A DNA stretch of 64,000 nucleotides from Alisma plantago-aquatica. Its lineage: Eukaryota > Streptophyta > Magnoliopsida > Alismatales > Alismataceae. Below the pieces are notes generated by a model. It worked only from the letters and a program-made list of their open reading frames with translations. It did no database searches and was not told the origin of the DNA. Numbering within the stretch: position 1 is the first letter of the stretch; each line of letters begins with the position of its first letter. The stretch spans positions 1,128,426,244-1,128,490,243 of the forward strand of contig OY856412.1 of NCBI GenBank assembly GCA_963693085.1, written 5' to 3'. Shown piece after piece: positions 26,796-40,300 of the stretch. Both the position numbers and the translations under genes were made by a program.

Positions 26796-29700
26796 TGTTG
26801 TAACATACTATATCTCAAACCTTACCCTAGAAGTTTGATATTTTTGGACGTACCCAAACAAGGTTGAGGATAGACCTAGGTGAGGTTTAGTATAATCTTA
26901 TGAGCTAATGCATGTATAAATCACCTTAAAGTAACCTAATGTTTTCATATTAGTATCAAGTCAATAATAGACACATAAAATATGTCGCATGAGATAATAA
27001 TGAATAATGTGTAATAATCACACATAACTCTTTTGGGTGATAATATTAAGCTATGGAACATAAATGGAATGAGAAACAATGATAGTAATGAAATAATGTA
27101 TTAATAATGGCCACAATTATTAATTGTGACACAACTCATAAAAAGAAATCCCAAAAATGAATCGTGCTCCTTGGGTCCCAATTTCCTTGGGAGTCAAGAT
27201 TCACATTATTAACATGATAATAATTAATTTAATTCTAATTGGAAAAGAAGATGTGTGTTTTCTGCCAAAATATCAAATAAAATATTAAATGACTCCAAAA
27301 GAGGAATATAATCTTGGATTCATAATATTCATAATAAATATAGCCTTTGGGTGAGTTTTCATCCAATTTGGAGAAAGTTGGCTTAAAAGGGTGTAATTAG
27401 GAGAGAGAAAGTGTGTAGAACCTTGAAAATATTAAATAATTATACAAACAACTCCAACATGTAAAATTGATGGAAAATTCATATCCAACAGATTAAATAT
27501 TACTTATGGGTAAAGTTTCATTAATTTTGGAGAATCTTAAAGCCATTAATGCATGAGGAAAGAGAAAATAAGATTTGATTTATTTGACACATTAAACGTT
27601 CTCAAAAGCAAAATCTATTTGCATAATTGGAATCTATATGCTTTAATTGGCCTCTGTGCAAAATTCCAATTATTTTAGGACTCATTTGTACCCTCAAAAG
27701 AGGAGAGAGAAAATTAGAAATAAGTTTAATATACCACTTTATTCGAATACCATTTTGACTATGATTCCCAGTTTAATTATTTGTCACACTATCAATTGGG
27801 CACGTGTGGATCTGTTCCGTCCAATTTACAATCTAATGGCCCCAGAGCAATCACCTACCTCGGGTCGAACAAGGATCAGCCTAGCGGCCGTGTGGTTTTT
27901 CAAACCCAGATGTCTCCCTCAAATCTCGATGGTTTCGCATGATTTCATCTCTAGTGGTTTCCAAAATAAATTTTGCATCCTTTGATCCATTTCTTACACT
28001 ATTTCATTGAGAATTAGGTAAACATGCAAATCTCAGACATGTAGCTTCACAGCCACCTTCCTCTTCTCCAACCCACACCTATATATATCAGTACCCCAAG
28101 CATCGCTAGCATCAATGTCTGTTTGTTCTAACTCCAATTTCTCTGTTGGTCAAGTTTTGTGCCATTCCCGAGGTTTCTTCTTCCCTAGGCTTGTGGCTAT
28201 TCTTGTGTGATCATGGCTGAGAAAAAATGCAAATTTAGCTCGTCGGTGAGTTCGGCCGAGCTATCCTTTTCTTTTTCTTCTTTTGCTTTGTCAAATAATC
28301 ATGTAGCGTGTTTTTTCCCAAATCATCACTCACCTTCTAAGGCTGCATTGCAGACATGAACGGGTGAGAGGTTGGGTAAGAATCCCATTTGCAAAATTCC
28401 ATTTTTTCCCTTCCACGTTTCCTTATTCCTTTGTTCTCCTTGCAAGGGTGTTTTAGACTTTTGAATTGTTTTCTCTTTGCTTGGTGGTACGGTGTCTGGT
28501 TGGGTGTTGACCCGTGACTTTGTGGCCCTTGATTGGGCCAAGTCACGGGGTGGGTCCCTCTCTCTCTGTGTGTGTTTCTCACAAGTAAAAGATTATGTGG
28601 CTTTTTCTCTTTTTCCTATTTGATGATTTTCACAAATTAATAACTAATTATTTACTGATCATAAAAATACAAATAAATAGTCATTGGATTCTGAAAAATA
28701 AGAGTTTTCTAAAGGTAATTATTTTGTCACCTAAATCTAATGTTATAAAGAGGTGATTTAAATGGAATAATCTAAATAGATAATATATTGCAAAATTCAT
28801 AACGAATAATTTATAAGTTAGAAAAATATGATAAAATATATTTTGAACTCAGAAAAATATAACCTAAAAGTGATGTGGTTTTGATAACATAATTCACTAA
28901 TATTAAAAATACAAATTTAGGGTTTTGAATAATTAATGTAAACCTAACCCTAATTCTACATCTATGCCTAATAGGTGCTTTGGAGACCTAGGCATGGACC
29001 TAGGACTGAACTTGGACATATGTAGATATCTTATGAGATATGTTTGCATCCCTGATTATTCTTTTGGGCAATTAGTCTATGTTTCTTCTTTCTCTTGGTT
29101 CTATGGACATTAGCCAATACATAATGCCTTTTCTTTTGATATCATGCTTCTTGTGAACTATCTTGTTTGTGGTAATCTTGGATATTCTCTTGACTCTTAT
29201 CTTGTGCCATGGTGCATGTTGACCTTTTGATGATATGTGCCCACTGTGATGTGGATGTTTATTTTTGGATATGTGATATCTTGTTCCCACTTGCATGTGG
29301 ACGTATGTGTTGTCCATTGTGTGATGGAAACATTGTATGATCTGACTATACCTTTTACTTGCCTCTACATTTTACATGCTATGTGATTTAGTAGCACCAG
29401 AGTAGTATAATTGCATTGTATTTTGGGAGTGTGCCCATGTTTTTGGGATGGAGGTGGTGGTGCCCCATACCCGAGTTTCAAGGATGTGAAGCCTTGGCTC
29501 ATCTATACATATTGGTTGTTTGGCAGTACGTCATTCACTATCAGGTTTCAAGGATGTGAAGCCTTGGTTGCCTTTATGTTTATATTGTTTATCTCACATG
29601 CATACAAGTTTGATGATGATTGTGGGGTGTGCACCCTACTTTCTCTATATGTGTAATTGTGGAACAACTTTATTGTTTTTTTATGGAAAGTATCCTCTTT

Positions 29701-30240
29701 TATCATGTGATGACGATTCTTATCTTTTATGCCCCTTTGGGTAGTCCTTATCTTTTCTATGGGAAGCTTCTATTTATTTTTTGTCATTTGTTTCATAACA
29801 TTGCTCAATTTACTTTTTAGTATGCACATACCAACCTTTGTTGTTGTCATCTATTCTCTTTTCTTGTTGGGGTATGCTTCCAATCCTAGGTGAAGGACTT
29901 GGATGATATGGCATGAAGATATGGACATAGCTTAAGGAGATAAAGCTTGGAAACAAAGTTGTTATGGTTTAGGCTTCCCTCTATCCTATATCCTTATGTT
30001 GTATAATACATGTAAACCCTATGTGGGATATTAAGATATACTTTGTAATCTTTTTGAGAAATTGTATATAGTCATTATTTTCTTCCGCAGCAACACTTTG
30101 GTTGTTTTGAATACCATTAATAAGATTTGAAAATTTTACACCCACTCCAAGATACTTTAAGGGTGTGTTTGGACTGGATGTTTTATTCTTCAAATTTTTA
30201 GTAGGGAGTGGATCCCCTCTGGGTCCCACTCCTTACAACA
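26796..30240 (+). repeat. LTR A3, complete and uninterrupted
   Basis: A 3445-bp LTR from TGTTGTAACA to CCTTACAACA. TATA box at 28079-28088. Open frames here, such as 27647-27985, match frames of different length in the other LTRs, as expected of non-coding DNA. Confidence 0.92.
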
Positions 30241-31059
30241 TGGTATCAAAGCCCATGGTAGTCGTACTTTGACTATTTCAATTTTGTCTCGCTAGTTAGA
30301 ATCTTTACCTTATGTGGTCACCCTTTAGGTGAGATGTTTCCCTAAATTTTTCCTAAGTTGTTTATAAGATGATGATAAGTATCCATTAGAATCATGGTGA
30401 GTAAACCCTAATTATGTGATGAGGTTAGATTATCATACTCCATCATATAGGTCTTTTCTGACATGAATCCTTATATGCAATAGGGTTTGACTTGAGGATT
30501 TAATTAGGTTATGAGAATGAGGATGTAGTAGTATAAGAAGATTTGTTATGGATAAATTGTGACTTGGTTTCTGCTTTGATTTTGAGCTCATCATTGTTTC
30601 ATATCACATGATTTCTTGAAGAAAAATACATTTTCAATCATACTACCATATGTACAACATTTTCTGGATTTCATCAAAGTTTTCCTATACAAAGCCACAA
30701 TAAAGTGAGGTGTTAGTGAAACCCAAAACCTAGTACTAACCCTAGTTTTGACTTTAAAGTTGTGACTAGGATTGATATAAAGGTGTAATTGACCTACCCT
30801 ATGACTTTTGAATATTTATGTAGGGTTGTTAGGTTAGAGACACAAGGACCTAAAACTCAACCCTAGATAGTGTGACTGTTAGTTGGATACATGAGCAACA
30901 TAAATCTCTAAAATATTCACAACTAAGAGATATGTGGGTAATCCTAAATGTTGTTTAGTTTGACTTGTTAGGTGAAACCTTTTAAGGGGTGGAGAATAGT
31001 TTGTTGTTGATGTTTGGATCAATAGATTTCGAGGACGAGCAACTTTTTAAGGCGTAGAG
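30241..31059 (+). mobile_element. Family A internal region 3
   Basis: An 819-bp copy. PBS TGGTATCAAAGCC has one substitution. The polypurine tract at 31049-31059 is altered to AAGGCGTAGAG, losing two purine-tract positions. Non-coding. Confidence 0.87.
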
Positions 31060-32821
31060 TGTTGTAACATACTGTATCTCAAACCCTACCCTAGAAATTT
31101 GATATTTTTGGACGTAGCCAAACAAGGTTGAGGAAAGACCTAGATGAGGTTTAGTATAATCTTATGAGCTAATGCATGTATAAATCATCTTAAAGTAACC
31201 TAATGATTTCATATTAGTCTCAAGTCAATAATAGACACATAAAATATGTCACATGAGATAATAATGAATAATATGTAGTAATCACACATAACTGTTTTGG
31301 GTGATAATATTAAGCTATGGAACATGAATGGAATGAGAAATAGTGATAATAATGAAATATGTATTAATAATGGCCACAAATATTAATTGTGACACAACTC
31401 ATAAAAGGAAATCCCAAAAGTGAATCATGTTCCTTGGGTCCCATTTGCCTTGGGAGTCAAATTTCACATTATTCACATAATAGTGTGTTTTCCCCAAAAT
31501 TTAAAATAAAATATTAAATGACTCTAAAAGAAGAAAATAATCTTGGATTCATAATATACATAATAAATATAGCCTTTGGGTGAATTTTCATCCAAATTGG
31601 AGAAAGTTTGCTTAACAGGTGTAATCAGGAGAGAGAAAGTGTGTAGAACCTTCAAAATATTATATAATTATACAAGCAATTCCAACATGTAAAATTGATG
31701 GCAAATTCATATCCAACACATTAAATATGACTTATGGGTGAAGTTTCATTAATTTTAGAGAATTTTAAAGCCATTAATGTATGAGGAAAGAGAAAATAAG
31801 ATTTGATTTATTTGACACATTAAAAGTTCTTAAAAGCCAAATCTATTTGCATAATCGGAATCTATGTACTTTAATTGGCCTCTGTGCAAATTTCCAATTA
31901 ATTTGGGACTCATTTGCACCCTCAAAAGAGGAGAGAGAAAATTAGAAATAAATTTAATATACCACTTTATTCGAATACCATTTTGACTATGATTCCCAAT
32001 TTAATTATTTGTCACGCTATCAATTGGGAATGTGTGGATCTGATCCATCCAATTTTCAATCTAATGGCCCCGAAGGCGTCACCTACCTCTGGTCAGACAA
32101 GAATCAGGCTAGCGGTCGTGTGGTTTTTCAAACCGAGATATCTCCCTCAAATCTCGATGGTTTTGCATGATTTCTTCTCCAATAGTTTCCAAATCAAATT
32201 CTACATCCTTTGATCCCTTTCTTGTGTTGTTTGATTGAGAATTCGGAAAGCACCCAAATCTTGGGCATGTAGGTTCGCAACCACCTTCATCTTCTCCAAC
32301 CCACACCTATATATATCGATACCCCAAGCATCGCTAGCATCAATCCATGTTTTTTATCGCTCCAATTTCTCTACTGGTCAAGTTTTGTGCAACCGCTAAG
32401 GTTTCTTCTTAACTAGTCTTGTGGCTATTCTCATGTGATCATGGCGGAGCCAACATGCAAATTTAGCACGTCAGTGAGTTCGGCCGAGCTATCCTTTTGT
32501 TTTTCTTCTGTTGATTTGTCTAATGATCGTGTAGCATGTTTTTGCCCAAATCATCGCTCACCTTCTCAAGTTGCATCACAACCATGAATTGGTGAGAGGT
32601 TGGGGAAGAATCCCCTTCATGAAATTCCATTTTCCCCCTCCATGTTTCCTTCTTCCTTTGTTCTCATTGCAAGGGTGTTTTAGTCTTTCGGCTTATTTTC
32701 TCTTTGCTTGGTGGTGCGGTCTGGTTGGGTGTTGACCCATGACTTGGTGGTCATTGATTGGGCCAAGTCATGTGGCAGGTCTCTCTCTCTCTCTTTCTCT
32801 CTCTCTCTATGTGTGTGTGTG
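31060..32821 (+). mobile_element. LTR A4, segment 1
   Basis: Aligns with the first half of LTR A3, starting TGTTGTAACA. It lacks about 45 bp near 31484. TATA box at 32307-32316. It ends in an expanded CT and GT microsatellite (about 32778-32821), where element D is inserted. Confidence 0.88.
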
Positions 32822-35327
32822 TGTAACGACCCACACTTTTGAGTGTCTAAAAGACCTTAAAGTCATGAATCATTACTCATAAATTCGAGGATCAAATTCA
32901 AGAAATAATATAGAATAGTAAACAATTTCCATTAATGAACAAAAATTTACATCTTTGCATAAAAAGCTCCTCAAAGAAGTTACATAAATTTTAGAAAGAG
33001 TTAACATGTACATGTGTGAAGATATACCATTATGACTAAACCTTCAGGAATAACTTTAGTATCTTCAACATCTGTAATATGTAACCTCATGTCCAAGAAT
33101 CAAGTATACTTGATACCTAAAATGTCGATAAACAAATATGTGATTAGTATATTTCTATACTAGTACATGGGTTCAAACAATAATCACAAGTACAAATATA
33201 AGCAAACATCTTTATCTTGCATATAAGAATATAAACTTGTTTTCATATTCTAACCCATAACTAGTATACTACCTCAGGTGTAATCACTGTCCCTCTGGGG
33301 CTCGTGTGCATTACCCTTAAGATCACTCTAACCCAAGGTTCATAACATTGATATTTACTTTTCGTGATACTCATAGGAACTTTATAATTTGCAAGAAGTA
33401 AATAAACAAGCAATTAGTTTATCTTTCATTCAATCTCAATGAGAAACCTCGGTAAACTCAAAATTCAATACATGTATCCATAAGTGTAACCACATAACCT
33501 ATTCCATTATAGAAACTATGCATGATATATCACATGTACTTTAAGAGTGTATCGAAACATCCAAGCAACAAAGCATTCAATCTGAAATATACATACTACA
33601 TATGTGTCACCATGTATTCACATTACATTAAATAGATCTAGATGCGATCCTAAACTAGGGTTTAATGTTATCTTATGTTTGGACTAGGGATTAGGGTTAC
33701 AAACCCTAATTCCACCATATCATGGTTTCTAAGGTTACAAACCCAGTTATGCATATAAGTTTAAACCCTAATTATCATCTTAAGCATATTAGACTATTCA
33801 TGATACCTAGATCACATTATCAACATTAGATCATAGAAAGATGTCCATATGTTCCAAAACCCTAAATCAACATGTATAAGATTATTAATCTAGACACATC
33901 AATTATTCGTCTTTATCAAGGATTTCCTCATTATACATGACAATATCAGGGATTAAATGAATCTATTCGATTCAGCATCAATTTAAAGGAATATAGGTTT
34001 TCCTTTCTATTAATCACATTAAAATATGTATTGCATATTCTTTTGTAATAGGAAGAATAATTAGGTTCTAATAGTATTTTATTTGGATTCCTCTCATTTT
34101 TCTGAGCAATTTTCATATATTTTATGCCCCCATCAGAGTTACCAATTATTAGTTATGAATATAACACCATAAGCACTGAACTGACCAATCGAGTGATGAC
34201 ACATCAGTGAATTAAAGGAATTATATTATAATCTAGCCCGCTTTGATATGAAGGTGGAATGACTCCCGTGCCCCTACCCTTTACGTCTGCATGTCGGGGT
34301 ATTGGAGACAAATCACTCTGTCTCACCCCTAACCACGTGACGGCTGGGCTGACGCTCTAGGCGGGCGACTACGGCTTGACTCCATGAATGTCCATGCCAC
34401 AGTGCCCCGAGGGGAGGGCCAGAGGGCCTCGTCTATCCCTGCAAATTTTGGGTAACCTCTTCCCATGGCCGGAGATCAGAGTAAACTAGGGTTTTTGATA
34501 GTTTGTGTTGCAGTAGGTATGCGGATAGGAGACGGGGTGGAAGACTAAGAAAGATGTACCTAGCATTTCAGGAAGGAAAGGGTAGCACCTTGGGAATCCC
34601 ATCAACCTTCCTCGCCTTCATAGAACCCTCACGGTTGCTCGCCGGAGCCAGGGTCCAATTCTAAAATCTAGAAGATCGTTCGGTGTGACCAAATCACCAC
34701 GGTAGGGTCCCTGGAGTTGAATGGACCTCTGCATCACTGAGGATGGAGTCCTATCTTTTTTGGTACATCGGGAAGGAGGGGATATAGGGAATGGAGGCCA
34801 GAGGGGGATTTCCAATTTCCCTTAATGCAAGGATCATGGAAGTCCTTATATAGGTCACAATATGGACCTTAGGCTATTACCAATCAGGAAAGAATGGGGG
34901 GAGAGGAAGATGGTGGCAGGCCATGGGTCGCCTCTTTTAATTGTGAGGCACAGGTGTGGCCTTCTGGGAAAGTCTCTATGTTCATATATCTCGGGTTAGA
35001 GGAAGATATTATCGTGGTTTAGGATTAAAAGACAAAATAAAAAAGGAACCTCTCTTAGAACCACTCAAAACCAACTTAGGACAGAGATAATCACCTTTTT
35101 ATTCTTTTATCATAGGCACATGGATCAAAAGCACTTCCTTTATTATCTCTCTCTATTTTTCATCAAGACATTTCCTAAATCAAATATCCTCTCCACATGG
35201 AACTCATTAAATTCTTTTCCACTTATACTTCAAAATTGAAGTTCACTGGGTTACCTTTTATATACCAAACTTCTCCTTTCCTTTAAACAATGTCTCCTAT
35301 TATGTACTTACATATTGTTCCTTTATT

Positions 35328-35497
35328 TTTTTTTTTTTGGATCTGCATGGGCTGAAGCCCACCCCCTCTCCAAACAGGTGCCAGAGCCCGGATGACCCAA
35401 GAGGTTGGTAAATACAGCTGACCCAAGCGGGGAATCGAACCAGCGACCCTTCATGAGGGGCGCGCTGGCTTGACCGCCCGGGCTATGCTGGTCGGGT
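35328..35497 (-). mobile_element. tRNA-derived SINE
   Basis: On the minus strand a 170-bp body ends in an A run (plus-strand T run from about 35328). An RNA polymerase III promoter is visible: box A TAGCCCGGGCGG (reverse complement of 35474-35485) and box B GGTTCGATTCC (reverse complement of 35431-35441). A perfect 15-bp target duplication TATTGTTCCTTTATT flanks it at 35313-35327 and 35498-35512. The empty site is visible in the partner LTR near 45649. Transcribed by RNA polymerase III and moved by LINE proteins. I cannot assign it to a named SINE family. Confidence 0.93.
35431..35485 (-). promoter_or_regulatory. SINE internal RNA polymerase III promoter (boxes A and B)
   Basis: Box A at 35474-35485 and box B at 35431-35441, read on the minus strand, about 33 bp apart as in tRNA genes. 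The rest does not fold as an intact tRNA, so it is a SINE head and not a tRNA gene. Confidence 0.8.
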
Positions 35498-36003
35498 TAT
35501 TGTTCCTTTATTTGGCTTCAAAGAAAAAGGTGGATAATATTTTAATTAATTATCTAATCCAGATATTATCTTGGATTATCCTAGAAATCATCTCATTATC
35601 TTATATTCTGATTATCCATCATTCGTGACTATTTTGGATACCTATTATGATCATGAATATCGACCATATCCAAAATCATGTCTCAGGGATTAATATGTAA
35701 ACTCTGATTATCCAATTGGATTGAAAGGTGTCCCTAAGGTCCATTAATCGTATCTTGCGCCTCCCAAAGGTTCCATGAGCTTAGTCACATTCCTAGTTAC
35801 TAAACTTGAGGCTTTGGTAACTATTGCATCTTATATTCGCCTCACATGAACACATATGTTCAAAAGTACATTGTTAACTTAAATTGAACATTACCTATGA
35901 TTTGAGGGTTTGGAATCATCAACCAAGATCCCTCAAATCACTTCATTGTTATATGTTCCATACTTTCTTAGGCTTGAAATCTAAGAATTTCAAGGATGTA
36001 ACA

Positions 36004-37387
36004 TTTACCCCTCTTTAAAAGGAATTTTCCCCTCAAAATTTAGGCCTACTAAGCCTAGGTGCATGATGTCTCATCTTATTTTCAAAACTTAGGGTTAGCA
36101 CCCCACTTAGACATCTTTAACAACTTTTCCATAGTATATCAATTTTCATATTATTACTAAGATTGGCACCTAAATTAAAATTCAAGTATATCCACATCTA
36201 TAGTATACCCATATTTTCATCACTTGGTGATTTTATTCTTATTTTGTGATCTTAATGATTACATGACAATTTCTCTTTTCACCTAGGTTTCCAACCTATG
36301 ATTCATTATTTTCACACAATGGTTAGGTGACACCTCTAACCCTAATTCATTTCATTACACATTCAATGTAGGATATTCATCCTCATTATCTCACTTTTAA
36401 GCATAGAGTGCATCTACCCTATCACCATCCCTCATAATGAGATGAAATAAGCATTTGACTGCAGCCCAAACAAAAAGTTCATTCCATTCTAAGAGAGGAG
36501 ATGGTACATTCACACATTACCTTTCCATTTCACATATTAAGTTGAATCATTCTCGATATGACTCTAAACTTACTTGTTCTTAATTTCATAGCATTCTTAT
36601 ATTTCATGAATTCAAGTGTCCTTTTTCTTACTCTTAAGTTAAGACACAACTTCTCTAAGGTTTTCATGACTTCTTTATATCTTTTATAATTACACCTCAT
36701 GTTTTATGAGTCTTAGCCAATTCCTTGAGGTCTCTAGGGGTATAGTTATCTTTGGAGTGATCTTATCCTTATGCATTAAGGGAGTGCCTCTCACATTCAC
36801 CCATTAGGCTACATGATCCTCATGGAGGTAGCTAATATCCTAAGTCATGTACCTTGGGCAAACCTAGTTGTTACCTCCTGACCCCATGGTCATGTCCATT
36901 CAGGACATATCAACTCCCAACCCATCGGTCCTATGTACCTTTAATACACCCTACTTTACCCTAGGATTGGATTAGGAATCTACCCTTCCTAAGGTTTCTT
37001 TTGAGATGTCACATCTTTTAAGCACATTATTTCCTTATATAATTCTTTAACCTGGATTGCCTTCATCTCTCTCTTTTAAGTACACATTATGCAGTATTGT
37101 CCCAACATTGGGCTCGGGCCACCTTCCCTCCAGGGCTTGGTGCCATGTCGGTCTTCCCTCCTGGGCTTGACCTTCTGTGATCTTCCCCTCCAGGGGCTTG
37201 ATCCAAAACAATTGCACTGTGGACTTGGGCCAGCTTCCCCCCTGGGCTTGGTGCCTTACTAGTCTTCCCTCCTAGGCTTGACCATTTCATGACCTTCCCT
37301 CCTGGGCTTGGTCGTCCACTCAGGCCACCTTCCCTCCTGGGCTTTGTGTCTTTCTGGTATTCCCTCCTAGGCTTGACCAGTTGTGTC
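36004..37387 (-). mobile_element. Element D internal region, 3' part
   Basis: From the polypurine tract next to the left LTR (reverse complement TTTTAAAGAGGGGTAAA) to the point where element E begins. A+T-rich and non-coding, except for a GC-rich degenerate minisatellite at about 37100-37385. Its repeats resume at about 42465, on the far side of E. Confidence 0.7.
37100..37385 (-). repeat. Degenerate minisatellite in element D internal region
   Basis: About nine diverged copies of a roughly 30-bp unit built on CTTCCCTCCTGGGCTTG. On the minus strand it stays open for 102 codons (37087-37395) and gives repeated Pro-Ser-Pro-Gly-Gly-Lys. Three related units occur at about 42465-42525, so the array predates the insertion of E. 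The frame has no known domain and I take it as a by-product of the repeat. Confidence 0.65.
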
Positions 37388-40300
37388 TGTGACATCCCTG
37401 GATTTTCTAAAACTTAATCTGATGTGTGACATCCAAATTGAAACCTCACCTCAGTGAGAACCCCAATTTGAACACCACACACTACGCTAAGAAAGAGAAA
37501 ATCAAGGGAGTCAGAAGGAAACAATCAGTAGCACATGCACATGAACAATAATAAAACCATACAACACATGTTCACCATTCAACATATAATTACAACATGA
37601 ATTTTTACAACATTTGATATTACATATTAAACAACAAGCTTCTACATATACATGTACTACCACTAAACTACAGGATGTTAAGACAACAAGTCCACCTATA
37701 CATCAGCTCACCACACAACTCACAACTATCCAAGTCTTCAAGATCACATAGCCACAACCTAAACAAAAGATTACATGTGGTACACGTCAGCATAATATTC
37801 AAGAATATTGTACTGAGTATGCCTACGTGTCTTTTATATACCTCTCATCATATCTTTGCAGTAAGATAAAACTAATACTTGGAAAAATTAAACAAAATAT
37901 AATAAAAGGCGTATACATGCACAAAGATATTTATTAACAAAAGAGAACACATGTTTTAAGCTTATTTTCCATTATATATCCATGCATTGACCACTGAAGG
38001 TTTTAATGCATTCTCTTGACTCTCAAGGAGCTCAATATTAAGGCCTTTATGATCACTACCAAAGAGTTAGATCATATGTATAATGTGACCACTACCAAAG
38101 AGTTGGGTCACTTCTAGGGATGGAAATGGTACCGGGTTCGCACGCCCAACTATCAAAACCATTCTGCCCATTGTTAATTGGTGATTGGTCATGTCCACCT
38201 CCCATTCTATGGGTTGGATGGTAAATTAACTATGGGAACCCATGGATGGGTTGGGAACCCATTTTTGGATGTGTAATCGTGCTAGTTGCAACGACAGTGT
38301 TGGAGTATTTTTGCATCCGTATGGAGTTGTGATTTCCATCAACATGTTCTGAGCATGCTGGACTACAAAAAAAGCTGAGAGGGCGGCCATATCACTGATG
38401 ATCAAGATAAGCGTATAGTGCAGCTAGCCTCCGGGGAAGTTCTGTGACTTTCATCGTGAACCTAGGAATAGAGAAGCATAGAGACTACTGGTTCTTCCCT
38501 AGTTGCTTCACCATGACTGGGCTGCACAACGTTACTGATGTTAGCTTCATCTTCAGCTAATGGAGTCAACTAAAACCTTTCGGAGAACCAGTCTCCTAGA
38601 ACCTACTGTAGAATGAGTCTCCAGAAATGACTACCTTATCTTCTCCACCCCGTTGCATCCTCCGATACTGTATCCCTAGCAGCCATGTTGCTTCTTGAAA
38701 TGTCTATCTATCTATCATCACTAACCAGGATGTGGAGCACACAAGGTCTCCCCTGTCATGGAGCGAGCTCGACAGACAAGTTTAGAGGTTTCACTATGGG
38801 GTGTTGCAGACTACGACATGGTTCACAGAGCAACCAATAATGACAAAAATGTCACAAGCTCAGTTACCCGCACTGAAGCGATGGGGTGAAGATGACCCTT
38901 GCAATCAATGATCCCATCGGCATCAAACAAGTTCATCACCTCTTCCGCAGTAGTACAACTAGAAAAGGTTCACCGATGTTTATGTAGGAGATCATCGGTG
39001 GTGTGAATGAAGAGCCGACTAGATAAGGTAGGGAAGTGAGTGAGGACCTAGAAAAGAGAGGCAGAAGAGAGGAACTAAAGTGGCGCCGGGGATATAGGGT
39101 CAGGGTTGGAGTTATTAGAACATGCATGGGCACACACATCTTCTGTATATAGTGCCATTAATAGAGGTAACGTGGAGGAGAAGCACATTCTAAACATGCT
39201 GCTGGGATTTGGTGAATCATGGTTTGGTTTAGATTCCCAATTTAAAACCGATTTATACGTGCCCCCCCAGACCATCACCCACGATCTGCCTGGTTTACCA
39301 TCCGAAATGGTTTGGGTCAGTTCGGTATGGTATGGATTGTGGGTCTTGGTTATTTTTTCCATCCCTAGTCACTTCCAAGTACACTGCCAAAGAGTTGGTG
39401 CTTTCAATATGTACAATGTGACCCTACCAAAGAGTTAGGTCACTTCCAAGCATACTGCCAAAGAGTTAGTGCTTTCATATAATGGAACAAATATAATATG
39501 TTTGATGTGTTCATAGCAGTAAGTATGAAAAATCAAGCAACATATCATATAAGAACAATCATTTCAACCAATACCATATGCCAAGTATTTACTACCATAT
39601 AACACATGTATATTGTATAATAAGCCAAGTAAGAGGTAATGGTGTACCTTGATCAAGAAAGACAAATGTAATCACTTTCCTGATATCAACTATATCCTTG
39701 TCAACCCTAATTAAGACAAGATTACATGTCACCATTAGGTTCTCATCATCTTACATGTCATCTTAACCCTAATCGATTAGGATGTGTGCATCATTACTTG
39801 CATTCTTGTCTTAGAATTATCTTACTGATGTTATTTTCTAGATTATAATTCATTATATGAACATTAGGTTCCATATCCTTTTTGTGCTCATATTAACCCT
39901 AGTTTATATACATTATTCAAATTAGGGTTACAACCCAAGAATTAAGGGTCATCTTCATATAACATCGATTTCATGTATAAAATTGATCTCATATTTACAT
40001 CTTATCTTTCAGTTATGGATATGAGGGTGTTCTGTGAAATTCATCATTTATTGAGCATGTATGTATTTATTACATTTTATTTAGGGTTATTAGTCCTAAA
40101 TAGCCATATTGAGCAAATTACATGATTTCATGCTCTAAGATTAAAATTACTGATATCATATGAATTATAAACATGATTATGGATTTACTAACATTTTATC
40201 ATGATTTTATGCCATTGTTTGATATTTATTATCCATAACACAAGTGTATAATATCTTGCATGATATCAGTGTGATTAATGAATGAAAAACCATATATTAT

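Larger units (their letters stand above)
32822..36003 (-). repeat. Element D 3' LTR (left copy, with SINE)
   Basis: Plus-strand ends TGTAACGACCC and GGATGTAACA. Its 3182 bp include a 170-bp SINE and one 15-bp duplication. Without these it is 2997 bp, against 2999 bp for the right copy. A TATA box (CTATATAAGG) lies on the minus strand at 34844-34853. A GC-rich leader follows at about 34240-34420. An 11-bp inverted repeat, TGATTTGAGGG and CCCTCAAATCA, lies at about 35898-35940. Confidence 0.88.

Noticed and set aside
35328..35497. Possible tRNA gene on the minus strand
   Set aside because: Boxes A and B are present, but there is no tRNA fold after box B. A poly(A) tail and a target duplication make it a SINE.
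37087..37395. Pro-Gly-Gly-Lys repeat protein
   Set aside because: The frame is produced by a degenerate minisatellite in element D internal DNA.
39106..39438. 110-codon frame in the hAT element
   Set aside because: It crosses the terminal repeat into flanking DNA and shows no transposase motif.
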